Source: Phycisphaerales bacterium
GTDB lineage: Bacteria > Planctomycetota > Phycisphaerae > Tepidisphaerales > Tepidisphaeraceae
DNA: 64,000 nucleotides
NCBI GenBank assembly: GCA_020853095.1
Contig: JADYZN010000007.1
Span: 1-64,000 of the forward strand
Reading direction: 5' to 3'
Shown: positions 48,935-57,933 of the stretch, piece after piece
How positions within the stretch are numbered: the stretch's first letter is position 1
How the letters are laid out: every line of letters begins with the position of its first letter
Translations under genes and position numbers: made by a program
The notes under the pieces: model-generated
Seen by the model: the letters and a program-made list of their open reading frames with translations, nothing else
Databases searched by the model: none
Told to the model about the DNA's origin: nothing

Positions 48935-51655
48935 TTATCGCTTTTTGCCTTTTTTGGCGCCGGCTTTGGCTTTGGATGATGATTTGAGCACCGCGTGGGC
49001 GGCGGCCAAACGGGCGATGGGGACGCGGTACGGCGAGCAACTGACGTAATTCAGGCCGACGTTGTGGCAGAATTCGACGCTGGAGGGGTCGCCGCCGTGT
49101 TCGCCGCAGATGCCGCATTTGAGCGTCGGGTTGACGCTTCGGCCTTTTTGGACGGCCATTTCGACCAGTTGGCCGACGCCGGTGACGTCGAGGCTCTGGA
49201 AGGGGTCGCGTTCGAGGATTTCCTTTTTCAGATAATCCGGCAGGAACGAGTTGACGTCATCGCGGCTGTAACCAAACGTCATCTGCGTCAGGTCGTTGGT
49301 GCCGAAGCTGAAGAACTCGGCAGTCCGTGCCATCTCGTCGGCGGTCACGGCGGCGCGGGGCACTTCGATCATCGTGCCGTACATGTAATCCACCTTCACC
49401 TTTTTCTCGGCCATGACGGCCTTGGCGGTCTGGTCGGTGAAGGTCTTGAGATAATCCAGTTCCTTTCGCGTGCCGGCCAGTGGGATCATGATCTCCGGCA
49501 GCACCTTGATGCCCTGTTTTTTACAATCGCAGGCGGCCTCGATGATCGCCCGGACCTGCATCTCGAGGATTTCGGGATAGGTGATCGCCAGGCGGTCGCC
49601 GCGGTGGCCGAGCATCGGGTTGGCCTCGTGTAGCTGGGCGATGCGCTGGCGGACCTGTTCGACGCTCAGATTGAGGCTGCGGGCCAGTTCGGCCTGGTCC
49701 TTTTCGCTGTGCGGGAGAAATTCGTGCAAGGGCGGATCGAGCAGCCGGACCGTCACCGGCAGGCCCTTCATCTCCTTGAAGATGCCGATGAAATCCTCGC
49801 GCTGATAGGGCAGCAGTTTCAACAGGGCCGCTTTGCGGGCCTCGGTGTTGCCGGCGAGGATCATCTCGCGCATATGATGAATGCGCTGGGGATCAAAGAA
49901 CATGTGTTCGGTGCGGCACAGGCCGATCCCTTCAGCGCCGAACCCGCGGGCCACCTGGGCATCGTTGGGGGTGTCGGCGTTGGTGCGAACCTTGAGCGTG
50001 CGGTATTTGTCGGCCCATTTCATGATCTGGGCGAACGGCCCGCTGAGGCCCGGTTCGACGGTCGGGACCTGGCCTTCCATGACTTCGCCGGTGCCGCCGT
50101 CGATGCTGATCCAGTCGTTGGGTCCGAAGGTCTTTTCGCCGATGCGGACCAGGCGATTGGCCGCGTCGATCAGGACGCCGCCCGCCCCGGCCACGCAGGG
50201 CGTGCCCATGCCGCGGGCGACGACCGCCGCGTGGCTGGTCATGCCGCCGGTGCTGGTGAGGATGCCTTCGGAGACGTGCATGCCGCCGATGTCGGCCGGC
50301 TCGGTTTCGCGGCGGACGAGGATGATCTGTTCGCCGCCGGCCACGCGACGTTCGGCCTCCTCGGCCGTGAACGCGACCTTGCCCACGGCCGCGCCCGGCG
50401 ATGCGGGCAGACCCCGCGCCAGCACGTTGCGTTTGGCGTTGGGGTCGAACGTGGGGTGAAGCAACTGGTCGAGGCTGGCCGGGTCAACCCGCAGGATGCC
50501 GGTTTTCTCGTCGATCAGTTTTTCCCGCACCATGTCCACGGCGATCTTCACCGCCGCCTGGGCGGTGCGCTTGCCGTTGCGGGTCTGGAGCATGTACAGC
50601 TTGCCTTTTTCGAACGTGAACTCGAAATCCTGCACGTCGCGGTAGCGGTTTTCGAGGATGTCCTTGATCTTCAGCAGCTCTTTCCAGCTTTTTGCGCTCC
50701 ACTGGCCCATCTGGTCGCAGGGGATGGGGGTGCGGATGCCGGCGACGACGTCCTCGCCCTGGGCATTGATCAGAAATTCGCCGTAAAACTTGTTTTCGCC
50801 GGTGGAGGGGTTGCGGGTGAACGCCACGCCCGTGGCCGAATCCTCGCCCATGTTGCCGAAGACCATCGACTGGACGTTGACGGCCGTCCCCGGCAGGCCG
50901 CGAATGTCATTCAATTCGCGATACTTGATCGCCCGGTCGCCCATCCAGCTCTTGAAGACGGCTTCGATGGCGTGTTCGAGCTGAATCAGGGGGTTTTGCG
51001 GGAAACTTTCGCCGACGTGGCGTTGATAGATGTTTTTGTAGCGTTCGACGACTTCGCGCAGGCCGGCGGTGTCGAGGTCGGTGTCGAGCTTGGCGCCGCG
51101 GGCGTTTTTCACGGCCGTCAATTCGTGCTCGAAATGCTCGTGATCCACCCCCATGACCGTGTCGCCGAACATGTTGATCAGCCGGCGATAGCTGTCGTAG
51201 GCAAAACGTTCGTTGCCGGTCAGCCTGGCCAGCCCTTCGACCACTTTGTCATTGAGGCCGATGTTCAGCACCGTGTCCATCATGCCGGGCATGGACATCT
51301 TGGCACCGGATCGCACGGCCACCAGCAGCGGGTTGTTGGGGTCGCCGAACTTTTTGGCGGCGGCTTTTTCCACCTTGAGCAGGTTGGCGCGAACCTCATC
51401 CATCAGGCCGCGGGGCAGCTTCTGGCCCAGGTTGTTGTATTCAGCGCACGATTGGGTCGTGATGGTGAACCCCGGAGGCACCGGCAGGCCGATGCTGGTC
51501 ATGTCGGCGAGGTTGGCTCCCTTGCCTCCCAGCAGGTCTTTCATGTCGCCGCGGCCTTCGGCCTTGCCGGCGCCGAAAAAGTAGACGCGCTTGACCTTGG
51601 AACCGGCGGCGCGGGGGGCGGTTTTTTTGCTGGGACGAGACTTCTTGACGGCCAT
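48935..51655 (-). CDS. ppdK: Pyruvate, phosphate dikinase
   Basis: Interconverts pyruvate, ATP and Pi with PEP, AMP and PPi in central carbon metabolism. The 906-residue protein has the standard order: N-terminal nucleotide-grasp domain (LLGGKGANLADMTSIGLPVPPGFTI), central phosphohistidine domain with GGMTSHAAVVARGMGTPCV, and C-terminal PEP/pyruvate barrel with GTNDLTQMTFGYSRDDV and the acid cysteine in LKCGICGEHGGDP. Basic 20-residue N- and C-terminal extensions (KKSRPSKK, KAKAGAKKGKKR) are additions to the core. AGGAG is seven bases before ATG 51655. It has no operon partners. Confidence 0.97.
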   Translation of the reverse strand: MAVKKSRPSKKTAPRAAGSKVKRVYFFGAGKAEGRGDMKDLLGGKGANLADMTSIGLPVPPGFTITTQSCAEYNNLGQKLPRGLMDEVRANLLKVEKAAAKKFGDPNNPLLVAVRSGAKMSMPGMMDTVLNIGLNDKVVEGLARLTGNERFAYDSYRRLINMFGDTVMGVDHEHFEHELTAVKNARGAKLDTDLDTAGLREVVERYKNIYQRHVGESFPQNPLIQLEHAIEAVFKSWMGDRAIKYRELNDIRGLPGTAVNVQSMVFGNMGEDSATGVAFTRNPSTGENKFYGEFLINAQGEDVVAGIRTPIPCDQMGQWSAKSWKELLKIKDILENRYRDVQDFEFTFEKGKLYMLQTRNGKRTAQAAVKIAVDMVREKLIDEKTGILRVDPASLDQLLHPTFDPNAKRNVLARGLPASPGAAVGKVAFTAEEAERRVAGGEQIILVRRETEPADIGGMHVSEGILTSTGGMTSHAAVVARGMGTPCVAGAGGVLIDAANRLVRIGEKTFGPNDWISIDGGTGEVMEGQVPTVEPGLSGPFAQIMKWADKYRTLKVRTNADTPNDAQVARGFGAEGIGLCRTEHMFFDPQRIHHMREMILAGNTEARKAALLKLLPYQREDFIGIFKEMKGLPVTVRLLDPPLHEFLPHSEKDQAELARSLNLSVEQVRQRIAQLHEANPMLGHRGDRLAITYPEILEMQVRAIIEAACDCKKQGIKVLPEIMIPLAGTRKELDYLKTFTDQTAKAVMAEKKVKVDYMYGTMIEVPRAAVTADEMARTAEFFSFGTNDLTQMTFGYSRDDVNSFLPDYLKKEILERDPFQSLDVTGVGQLVEMAVQKGRSVNPTLKCGICGEHGGDPSSVEFCHNVGLNYVSCSPYRVPIARLAAAHAVLKSSSKAKAGAKKGKKR

Positions 51656-51916
51656 GTTGATACTCCTTGGGCGGATGGCGGGATCGGACGTTGGACGGCG
51701 ACTACGATGGCCGTACCCGATTCGTCCGAACCCTCATAAAAACAACGGGTTTCCCGCAGTTTGAGCGGGGCAGTATAGGAACACCCAAAATCAGCGTCAA
51801 TGGAGATGATAATTGACGCCGTTGAGTCCGGTATTTACACTTTTCTTTCAACGTGACCGTGTGGTCAAACGCATTTCACCAGCCTTGCTGGTCATTTACA
51901 GAGAAGGAGACCCTCC

Positions 51917-52192
51917 ATGTCGCAGGCACCGAATTCATCAACCCCGACCCCTCCCGGCCCGGCCAACAGCAATCGCGTGATGATTGGCGTCCTGGGAATC
52001 CTCCTGGGCGGATGGGGCGTTCACCGCTTTATGCTCGGCGACACCACCGGCGGCATCATCCGCATCGGCCTCACGGTTGTCACCTGCGGCATCGGCGGCA
52101 TCATCGGCCTGATCGAGGGAATCATCTACCTCACCAAGACCGACCAGCAGTTCTACGACACTTACGTCGTCCAGAAAAAAGCCTGGTTCTAA
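51917..52192 (+). CDS. TM2-domain membrane protein
   Basis: A 91-residue protein with a Pro/Ser/Thr-rich N-terminus of about 18 residues and two membrane helices joined by the family signature: LGGWGVHRFMLGDTTGGIIRI, then IIGLIEGIIYLTK. The TM2 domain is common as a stand-alone small membrane protein, with no fixed function. GAAGGAGA is eight bases before the ATG. The 261-bp gap to its left holds its promoter and that of ppdK; I see no other gene there. Confidence 0.88.
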   Translation: MSQAPNSSTPTPPGPANSNRVMIGVLGILLGGWGVHRFMLGDTTGGIIRIGLTVVTCGIGGIIGLIEGIIYLTKTDQQFYDTYVVQKKAWF

Positions 52193-52340
52193 AACCGATC
52201 CAGTTCGGTTTGCCAAGAGCCACACACCAGATGTGTCCCGGACAGGCGCCTTCCGGAAACGGAGAACTGCGCGCAGATTGTAGACCCGTGATCTTTTAAT
52301 AATGTCTCAGAATTTGTCTCGCTATATAGCATTATTGACT

Positions 52341-52395
52341 ATTTTCCTAAAATACGTTATTTTCCGTCATCGGAAAATACCGATATAAGGAAAAT
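52341..52395 (+). promoter_or_regulatory. Nested palindromic operator over the AbiEi start
   Basis: An inner perfect inverted repeat TATTTTCCG (52358-52366), TCAT, CGGAAAATA (52371-52379) is flanked by outer half-sites ATTTTCC (52341-52347) and GGAAAAT (52389-52395). Both pairs are centred on 52368. The last half-site covers the Shine-Dalgarno bases and the first two bases of the start codon (ATG 52394). AbiEi antitoxins are known to repress their own operon at inverted repeats, so this is a strong operator candidate. Confidence 0.75.
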
Positions 52396-53434
52396 GAACG
52401 AAATTGACTTCAAGACGATGTTGCGGGATGGCCGTTTGGTGGTTAGGCCATTGGAGATTCGCAGTCTGGCCAGCCAAAGTCAGGGCGCGGATGTCATTAT
52501 TAACGTTACCTGGCGCGGGCGGTCGGGCCGGTTTGTGGCAACGTTCAAACGAGATGCAAAACCACTGACAATAAAGATGGCCATCGAGCAGGTTCGGGAG
52601 TCCGCCCGCGCATCGGGAGAGGGCCAACCCATGCTTGTCGCGCCTTATTTCAGTCGCGAGAAACTCGACCAATTGCTTGATGCCGGGATCAGCGCCATTG
52701 ATTTCTGCGGCAACGCCGTCGTCGAGGTTCCCGGCGAGTTTCTTTTTTACAAGACCGGCAATCCCAACCAGTACCCCGACAATGCCCCCATTCGCTCGGC
52801 GTATCGGGGTGATGGGTCGATGGTGGCGCGGGTGCTGCTGCTGCTGCGTCAGTTCCAGGCAGTCAGCGAGATTCAGGAGGCCATCCGATCCCGTGGCGGC
52901 GCGCTGACACTGGGCATGGTCTCCAAGGTTCTAAAGCGGCTTGAGTCAGACCTGTCCATCGAACGCCTCGGGCGCAACGCGGTGCGGGTCATCCAGCCGG
53001 AACGACTGCTCGACGGCCTGTTGGATGCGTATCAACCACCCAAGGCGCAAACCACCTGGCTGGGCAAGGTCGCACTTGGCGCCGACGAGTTGCTCGCCAA
53101 GCTGCGGGGGATCGACGGCGGAAACGTGGTGCGTACCGGCGAATCTTCGGCGATCGACTATGCATCCTGGGCGGGTGAACCACTTCTCTGCTACTACTGC
53201 CGGGCGACTCCCGCCATGTTGCTGGCGCATTTGGGCGCGGACGCAAAAGAGACCGGTGCGTTTGCCAATCTGCGGCTGATCCAGGTCCAGGACCAACTGG
53301 CGTATTTCGATGCCCGGCCAAATCTGGCCGCTTCACCAATTCAGGCCTACCTGGAAATGGCCAGTGGTGACAAGCGGCAGAAGGAAGTCGCCGGCCAGAT
53401 TCGCAGCGCCATCCTCGGCGCAACAGGACCATGA
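52394..53434 (+). CDS. AbiEi-family antitoxin/transcriptional regulator
   Basis: A 346-residue protein of the type IV AbiEi (AbiEi_2) group. An N-terminal alpha-beta region (residues 1-110, with MLVAPYFSREKLDQLLDAGISAIDFCGNAVVEVPG) precedes a winged HTH (about 133-185: VARVLLLLRQFQAVSEIQEAIRS...LGMVSKVLKRLESDLSIERLG). The C-terminal 130 residues are an antitoxin-type domain. Its stop codon is followed by one base and then the ATG of the nucleotidyltransferase, so the pair is coupled. A promoter-proximal nested palindrome fits autorepression. Confidence 0.82.
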   Translation: MNEIDFKTMLRDGRLVVRPLEIRSLASQSQGADVIINVTWRGRSGRFVATFKRDAKPLTIKMAIEQVRESARASGEGQPMLVAPYFSREKLDQLLDAGISAIDFCGNAVVEVPGEFLFYKTGNPNQYPDNAPIRSAYRGDGSMVARVLLLLRQFQAVSEIQEAIRSRGGALTLGMVSKVLKRLESDLSIERLGRNAVRVIQPERLLDGLLDAYQPPKAQTTWLGKVALGADELLAKLRGIDGGNVVRTGESSAIDYASWAGEPLLCYYCRATPAMLLAHLGADAKETGAFANLRLIQVQDQLAYFDARPNLAASPIQAYLEMASGDKRQKEVAGQIRSAILGATGP

Positions 53435-53435
53435 C

Positions 53436-54302
53436 ATGAACGATCACCTGCTGCGCAGCAACCTCCTGGACCTGCTCCATGCGCTGGGTCACGACGCCCG
53501 GGGCGTTCTTCTGGGCGGAGGCTATGGCCTTTATCTCAAACAACTGCATCTGGCCCGGTCCGGCGTGCGCACCTTGATTGGCGCGGAACTGTGGCCGGCG
53601 CCGCGGGCAACCGAGGATTTGGATTTGATGCTGTCGGCCGAACTCGTCGCGGAGGTGCGATCCATGACCGCGCTCCGCGGCGCGTTGGACAGGCTCGATT
53701 ACAGAGTCGTCGAGGGGTCGGAGTACCTGCAATTTGTCCGAACCATCAACGCCACGCATGTCGTCAAGGTCGATCTGTTGACCGCGCAGCTTGATCTGCT
53801 CCAGAACATTGCCGACATCAGCGCTGACGGCCGCCGCGCCAGGCCCACGGCCGCGGATCATCCCATGCTCCATGCACACCCCACCGACGGCGCGTTGACG
53901 CTGATGGAATCGCCGCTGGTGATCCAGCTCGCGGGCACGCTCTCCGATGGCCGGGCGTTCGCCGCGCCCGTCACGATTCCCAATTCGTTCAACTATCTCC
54001 TGATGAAACTCACCGCATACCGCGACCGGCGCAACGACCCGGACAAAGATCTGGGCCGCCATCACGCGATGGATGTATTCCGCATCGTGGCGATGTTGAC
54101 CGAACCGGAGCGAGATCAGGTCCAGGCGAACCTGCGCCGTTTTGTGACCAACGCCCAGGTGCGCTCCTGCATCGAACTGGTGCGATCGGATTTCAACGGC
54201 CCTGCCGCATCCGGCATGCTGGCGATGCGCGAACATCCACTATGGCGAAACGATCCACAACTGCCGGTTTGCCTCGAGGCCCTGTTGGGCATCATGCCCT
54301 GA
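53436..54302 (+). CDS. AbiEii-like nucleotidyltransferase (toxin partner)
   Basis: A 288-residue protein with the minimal nucleotidyltransferase motifs: a Gly-rich strand VLLGGGYGLYL (24-34) and T59-x-D61-x-D63 (RATEDLDLML), with a further Asp in HVVKVDLLT. In type IV systems AbiEii adds nucleotides to tRNA and stops growth; the AbiEi partner counteracts it. Here the protein is encoded directly after the AbiEi-like gene. It could instead be the shorter nucleotidyltransferase found in plasmid-maintenance pairs. The gap to the next gene (54303-54466) holds no other gene. Confidence 0.8.
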   Translation: MNDHLLRSNLLDLLHALGHDARGVLLGGGYGLYLKQLHLARSGVRTLIGAELWPAPRATEDLDLMLSAELVAEVRSMTALRGALDRLDYRVVEGSEYLQFVRTINATHVVKVDLLTAQLDLLQNIADISADGRRARPTAADHPMLHAHPTDGALTLMESPLVIQLAGTLSDGRAFAAPVTIPNSFNYLLMKLTAYRDRRNDPDKDLGRHHAMDVFRIVAMLTEPERDQVQANLRRFVTNAQVRSCIELVRSDFNGPAASGMLAMREHPLWRNDPQLPVCLEALLGIMP

Positions 54303-54466
54303 ATGGCTTCCATTGCCATGCGATGGGAAACTTCTGTTGGAACAGACCATCGACCGCGATGAATTTCAAATTCATTCCGTATCACCATCTTTTTTGATCT
54401 TATCCGTGACGCGGAACACCATTGGCTGTAAGATTCCCTTCATACTTTACAACGGGAGCAAATTTC

Positions 54467-55723
54467 ATGGCCGAGGCCGCGGACGTGTCGCGAATCAATC
54501 AGTGGATCGACGAAGCGGTTGGATCCACTCCCATCGTGGACCTGCACACTCACTTATACCCCCCCACCTTCGGACCGCTGATGCTCTGGGGGATTGATGA
54601 GTTGATCACCTATCATTATCTGATCGCCGAGACGCTTCGCATCGCCACGATCCCCTACGAGCAATACTGGTCGATGAGTCAGAAGCAGCAGGCCGAGTTG
54701 ATCTGGAAGACGTTGTTTGTCGAACACGCCCCGATTTCGGAGGCTTGCCGGGGGGTTTTGACGGTTCTTCAGCGATTGGGGCTGGATGTCGGCTCGGCCA
54801 ACCTGGACCAATTCCGCGAGTTTTTCCGTTCGCAGACGCCGCAGAAATATCTTGATCTTGTGATGAAAACGGCCAACGTTCGCACGCTGGTCATGACCAA
54901 CGATCCCTTTGAATCGGTCGAGCGCGAGACGTGGCTGAACAACCCACAGGTCGATCCGCGCTTCAAGGCGGTCCTGCGGATCGACCCGCTGCTGGTGGGT
55001 TGGCCGCGCGTGGCGGATGTATTGACCGACCACGGGTACAAGGTCTCCCAGAACCTGGGCACCGCCGACATGAAGGAGATTCGACGATTTCTGACCGACT
55101 GGCTGGACCGCATGAAGGCGATCTACATCGCCTGCTCGTTGCCGCCATCGTGGCGATATCCCGATGATTCACCGGCCACGCGGGTCATCAACGAAGCGAT
55201 TTTGCCCATCGCCCGCGAGCGCAACCTTCCATTTGCCACGATGATCGGGGTCAACAAGCTGGTCAATCCATCGCTTCGGCTGGCGGGCGATTCGGTGGCC
55301 AAGGCCGATGCCCGCAGTTTTGAGCGGCTCTGTGCGGAGAATCCGAAAAACAAATTCCTGGTGACGATGCTGTCGCGCGAAAATCAGCACGAGCTGGCGG
55401 TGGCTTCGCGCAAATTCCGCAACATGCTGCTATTCGGCTGCTGGTGGTTCATGAACAACCCCATCCTGATCGACGAGATCACCCGCATGAGGATGGAATT
55501 GCTGGGCACCAGCTTTGTGCCGCAGCATTCGGATGCCCGTATCCTTGATCAGATCATTTACAAATGGGACCACAGCCGGGCCATCATCGGCCAGGTGTTG
55601 AAAGACAAATTCCACGACATTTCGGCCGCCGGTTGGGCCGTCACCCGGCCACAGGTCCAGAAAACCGTGCAGGACTTTTTCGGCGGCAACTTTGAGCGAT
55701 TTTTGCAATGGACCCCCACCTGA
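54467..55723 (+). CDS. Uronate-isomerase-like amidohydrolase
   Basis: A 418-residue TIM-barrel protein of the glucuronate isomerase (UxaC) branch of the amidohydrolase superfamily. The metal-site segment VDLHTHLYPPTFG contains HTH; GIDELITYHYLIAE is family-like; further pieces are TLVMTNDPFE, FKAVLRIDPLLVGWP and the C-terminal GCWWFMNNP. The start ATG 54467 follows GGGAG by eight bases. It overlaps the molybdoenzyme gene by 16 bp, which suggests a functional link that classical UxaC does not have. The true substrate is uncertain. Confidence 0.75.
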   Translation: MAEAADVSRINQWIDEAVGSTPIVDLHTHLYPPTFGPLMLWGIDELITYHYLIAETLRIATIPYEQYWSMSQKQQAELIWKTLFVEHAPISEACRGVLTVLQRLGLDVGSANLDQFREFFRSQTPQKYLDLVMKTANVRTLVMTNDPFESVERETWLNNPQVDPRFKAVLRIDPLLVGWPRVADVLTDHGYKVSQNLGTADMKEIRRFLTDWLDRMKAIYIACSLPPSWRYPDDSPATRVINEAILPIARERNLPFATMIGVNKLVNPSLRLAGDSVAKADARSFERLCAENPKNKFLVTMLSRENQHELAVASRKFRNMLLFGCWWFMNNPILIDEITRMRMELLGTSFVPQHSDARILDQIIYKWDHSRAIIGQVLKDKFHDISAAGWAVTRPQVQKTVQDFFGGNFERFLQWTPT

Positions 55724-57933
55724 AGCGCAAGCGTACCATCTCCGGCAAACTCAAGAATCTCATCCCGTTCGGCGTGGGCCAGAAAAAACCGCGCCATTTC
55801 CGGGACATGGCCCGCATCGTCTGGGAGAACAAGGACAATTTGTCGTATGGATGGAAAGTCCTCAGCCGCGGCGTGTGCGATGGGTGCGCGCTGGGAGTGG
55901 CGGGGTTTCATGACTGGACGATCGACGGCATCCACCTGTGCATGACCCGGCTGAACCTGCTGCGGCTCAACACGATGGGGCCGCTGGATGAGAGCAAGCT
56001 GGCGGACGTTGAAGCGCTGCGAAAACTGGACAATCGCCAGTTGCGCAAACTGGGCCGGCTGGCCCATCCGATGCTCCGCCGGCGCGGCGAAAAGGGATTT
56101 TCGCGCATCGGGTGGGATGAGGCGTATCGGATCATGGCGGATCGCATTCGCGCATCGGACCCCCGCCGATTGGCGTTTTTTCTGACCTCGCGCGGGTTGA
56201 CCAACGAGGTGTATTACGTCGCCCAGAAAGTCGCCCGGCTGCTGGGGACCAATCACATCGACAACGCCGCCCGGTTGTGTCATTCCCCATCGACCGGCGC
56301 GATGAAACGGTCGCTGGGCGTGGCCGCGACGACCTGCAGTTACAAGGACTGGTGGGGAACGGACCTGCTGGTTTTCTTCGGGGCCAATCCCGCCAACGAC
56401 CAGCCGGTCTCGATGAAATACATCGATTCGGCCAAAAAGCTGGGGACCAAGGTCGTGCTGGTCAACCCCTATCGCGAGCCGGGGATGGATCGGTATTACG
56501 TCCCCTCGACCGTCAAAAGCGCCATTTTCGGCAGCGACATTTCCGACTGGTGGTTCGCGGTGGCACAGGGGGGCGACATCGCGTTTCTGTATGGGGTGTT
56601 GAAAGTCATTTTTGAAAACGGATGGGAAGACCGCCATTTTCTGGATGTCCATGCCGACGGATATGAGCCGCTCAAACAGGCCGCCGTTGGGATGGCCTGG
56701 GAACAACTGGAACAACAGTCGGGCACGAGCCGGGCGGACATGGCGCAGTTCGCCGAGTTGATTCATGGGGCGAAGACGGCGGTGCTGGTCTGGAGTATGG
56801 GGATCACGCAGCACGCCTTTGGCGGGGATGCGGTGCAGATGATCCTGAACCTGGGATTGATCAAAGGTTACGTCGGCCGGGACCAATGCGGGCTGATGCC
56901 CATCCGCGGGCATTCGGGGGTGCAAGGCGGGGCGGAAATGGGGGCGTACGCCACCAGTTTTCCCGGCGGCAAGGCGGTCAACGCGCAGAATGCGGCCGAA
57001 TTATCGAAGGAATATGGGTTTGCGGTTCCGGACCAGGTGGGATTGACCGCTGCCGAGATGGTGGAGTCGGCCCATCGGGATGAGTTGGATCTGCTGTACA
57101 ACATGGGGGGCAATTTTTTGCGGACGCTGCCCGATCCGGATTACGTGGCCGAGGCGCTGGGGCACGTTCCGCTGCGGGTGCATCAGGACATCATCCTGAC
57201 CGACCAGATGTTCGTGGATGGGGAGCAGGTGTTACTTCTGCCGGCCCAGACGCGCTATGAGCAGGAAGGGGGCGGGACCGAGACGACCACCGAACGTCGG
57301 GTGATTTTCAGTCCGCAGATTCCGCGCGAGGTGGGAGAGGCCCGATGCGAATGGCGGATTTTGCGGCAGTTGGCCGAGGCGGTGGTTGGCGCGGAAAAGA
57401 TGGCGGGGTTCGGCTGTGACAGCGGGCAGGCGATCCGTCAGGAGATCGCCCGGATCATTCCCAGTTACGCGGGAATCGAAAACCTGCATCAGTCGGGGGA
57501 TCAGTTTCAATATGGCGGGCCGCATTTGTGCGCGGATTGGAAATTCCCGACGCCCGATGGCAAGGCGCATCTGCACGCGGTGGAGTTGCCCGATCGGAAC
57601 CGGCCGGCCGGCGCGTTTCATTGCAGCACCCGCCGGGGCAAACAGTTCAACACGCTGATTTACGCCTCGACCGATCCGATCACCGGCGCGGGGCGCGATG
57701 CGGTTCTGATGAACGCCGACGATGCGGCCGACCGTCATTTGAAACATGGGGATCGGGTGGTGTTGAGCAATTCACTGGGGCGGATGGAGGCGCGGGTGCA
57801 TCTGGCGGCCATCGCGCGGGGCAATTTGCAGGTTCACTGGCCCGAAGGCAACGTGCTGCTGGCCCGTCACGTTCTGGATCCCACCGGAAAAGTGCCCGAT
57901 TACAACGCCTACGTGCAGTTGAACCGAGCGTGA
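55708..57933 (+). CDS. FdhF/YdeP-type molybdopterin oxidoreductase (formate dehydrogenase-like)
   Basis: A 741-residue cytoplasmic molybdoenzyme with no twin-arginine signal. The N-terminus carries CDGCALGVAG...HLC (three cysteines plus a later candidate) in the position of the Fe-S site of YdeP-type proteins. C191 in ARLCHSPSTGAM occupies the Sec/Cys ligand position of formate dehydrogenases. The C-terminal MopB-like domain shows TDPITGAGRDAVLMN and HGDRVVLSN. It is encoded between a uronate-isomerase-like gene (16-bp overlap) and fdhD (1-bp overlap). The substrate may be formate or another small acid; no electron-transfer subunits are adjacent. Confidence 0.85.
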   Translation: MDPHLKRKRTISGKLKNLIPFGVGQKKPRHFRDMARIVWENKDNLSYGWKVLSRGVCDGCALGVAGFHDWTIDGIHLCMTRLNLLRLNTMGPLDESKLADVEALRKLDNRQLRKLGRLAHPMLRRRGEKGFSRIGWDEAYRIMADRIRASDPRRLAFFLTSRGLTNEVYYVAQKVARLLGTNHIDNAARLCHSPSTGAMKRSLGVAATTCSYKDWWGTDLLVFFGANPANDQPVSMKYIDSAKKLGTKVVLVNPYREPGMDRYYVPSTVKSAIFGSDISDWWFAVAQGGDIAFLYGVLKVIFENGWEDRHFLDVHADGYEPLKQAAVGMAWEQLEQQSGTSRADMAQFAELIHGAKTAVLVWSMGITQHAFGGDAVQMILNLGLIKGYVGRDQCGLMPIRGHSGVQGGAEMGAYATSFPGGKAVNAQNAAELSKEYGFAVPDQVGLTAAEMVESAHRDELDLLYNMGGNFLRTLPDPDYVAEALGHVPLRVHQDIILTDQMFVDGEQVLLLPAQTRYEQEGGGTETTTERRVIFSPQIPREVGEARCEWRILRQLAEAVVGAEKMAGFGCDSGQAIRQEIARIIPSYAGIENLHQSGDQFQYGGPHLCADWKFPTPDGKAHLHAVELPDRNRPAGAFHCSTRRGKQFNTLIYASTDPITGAGRDAVLMNADDAADRHLKHGDRVVLSNSLGRMEARVHLAAIARGNLQVHWPEGNVLLARHVLDPTGKVPDYNAYVQLNRA

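Noticed and set aside
49709-51739. 676-residue plus-strand open frame
   Set aside because: Antisense to ppdK; Ala/Gly/His-rich repetitive shadow.
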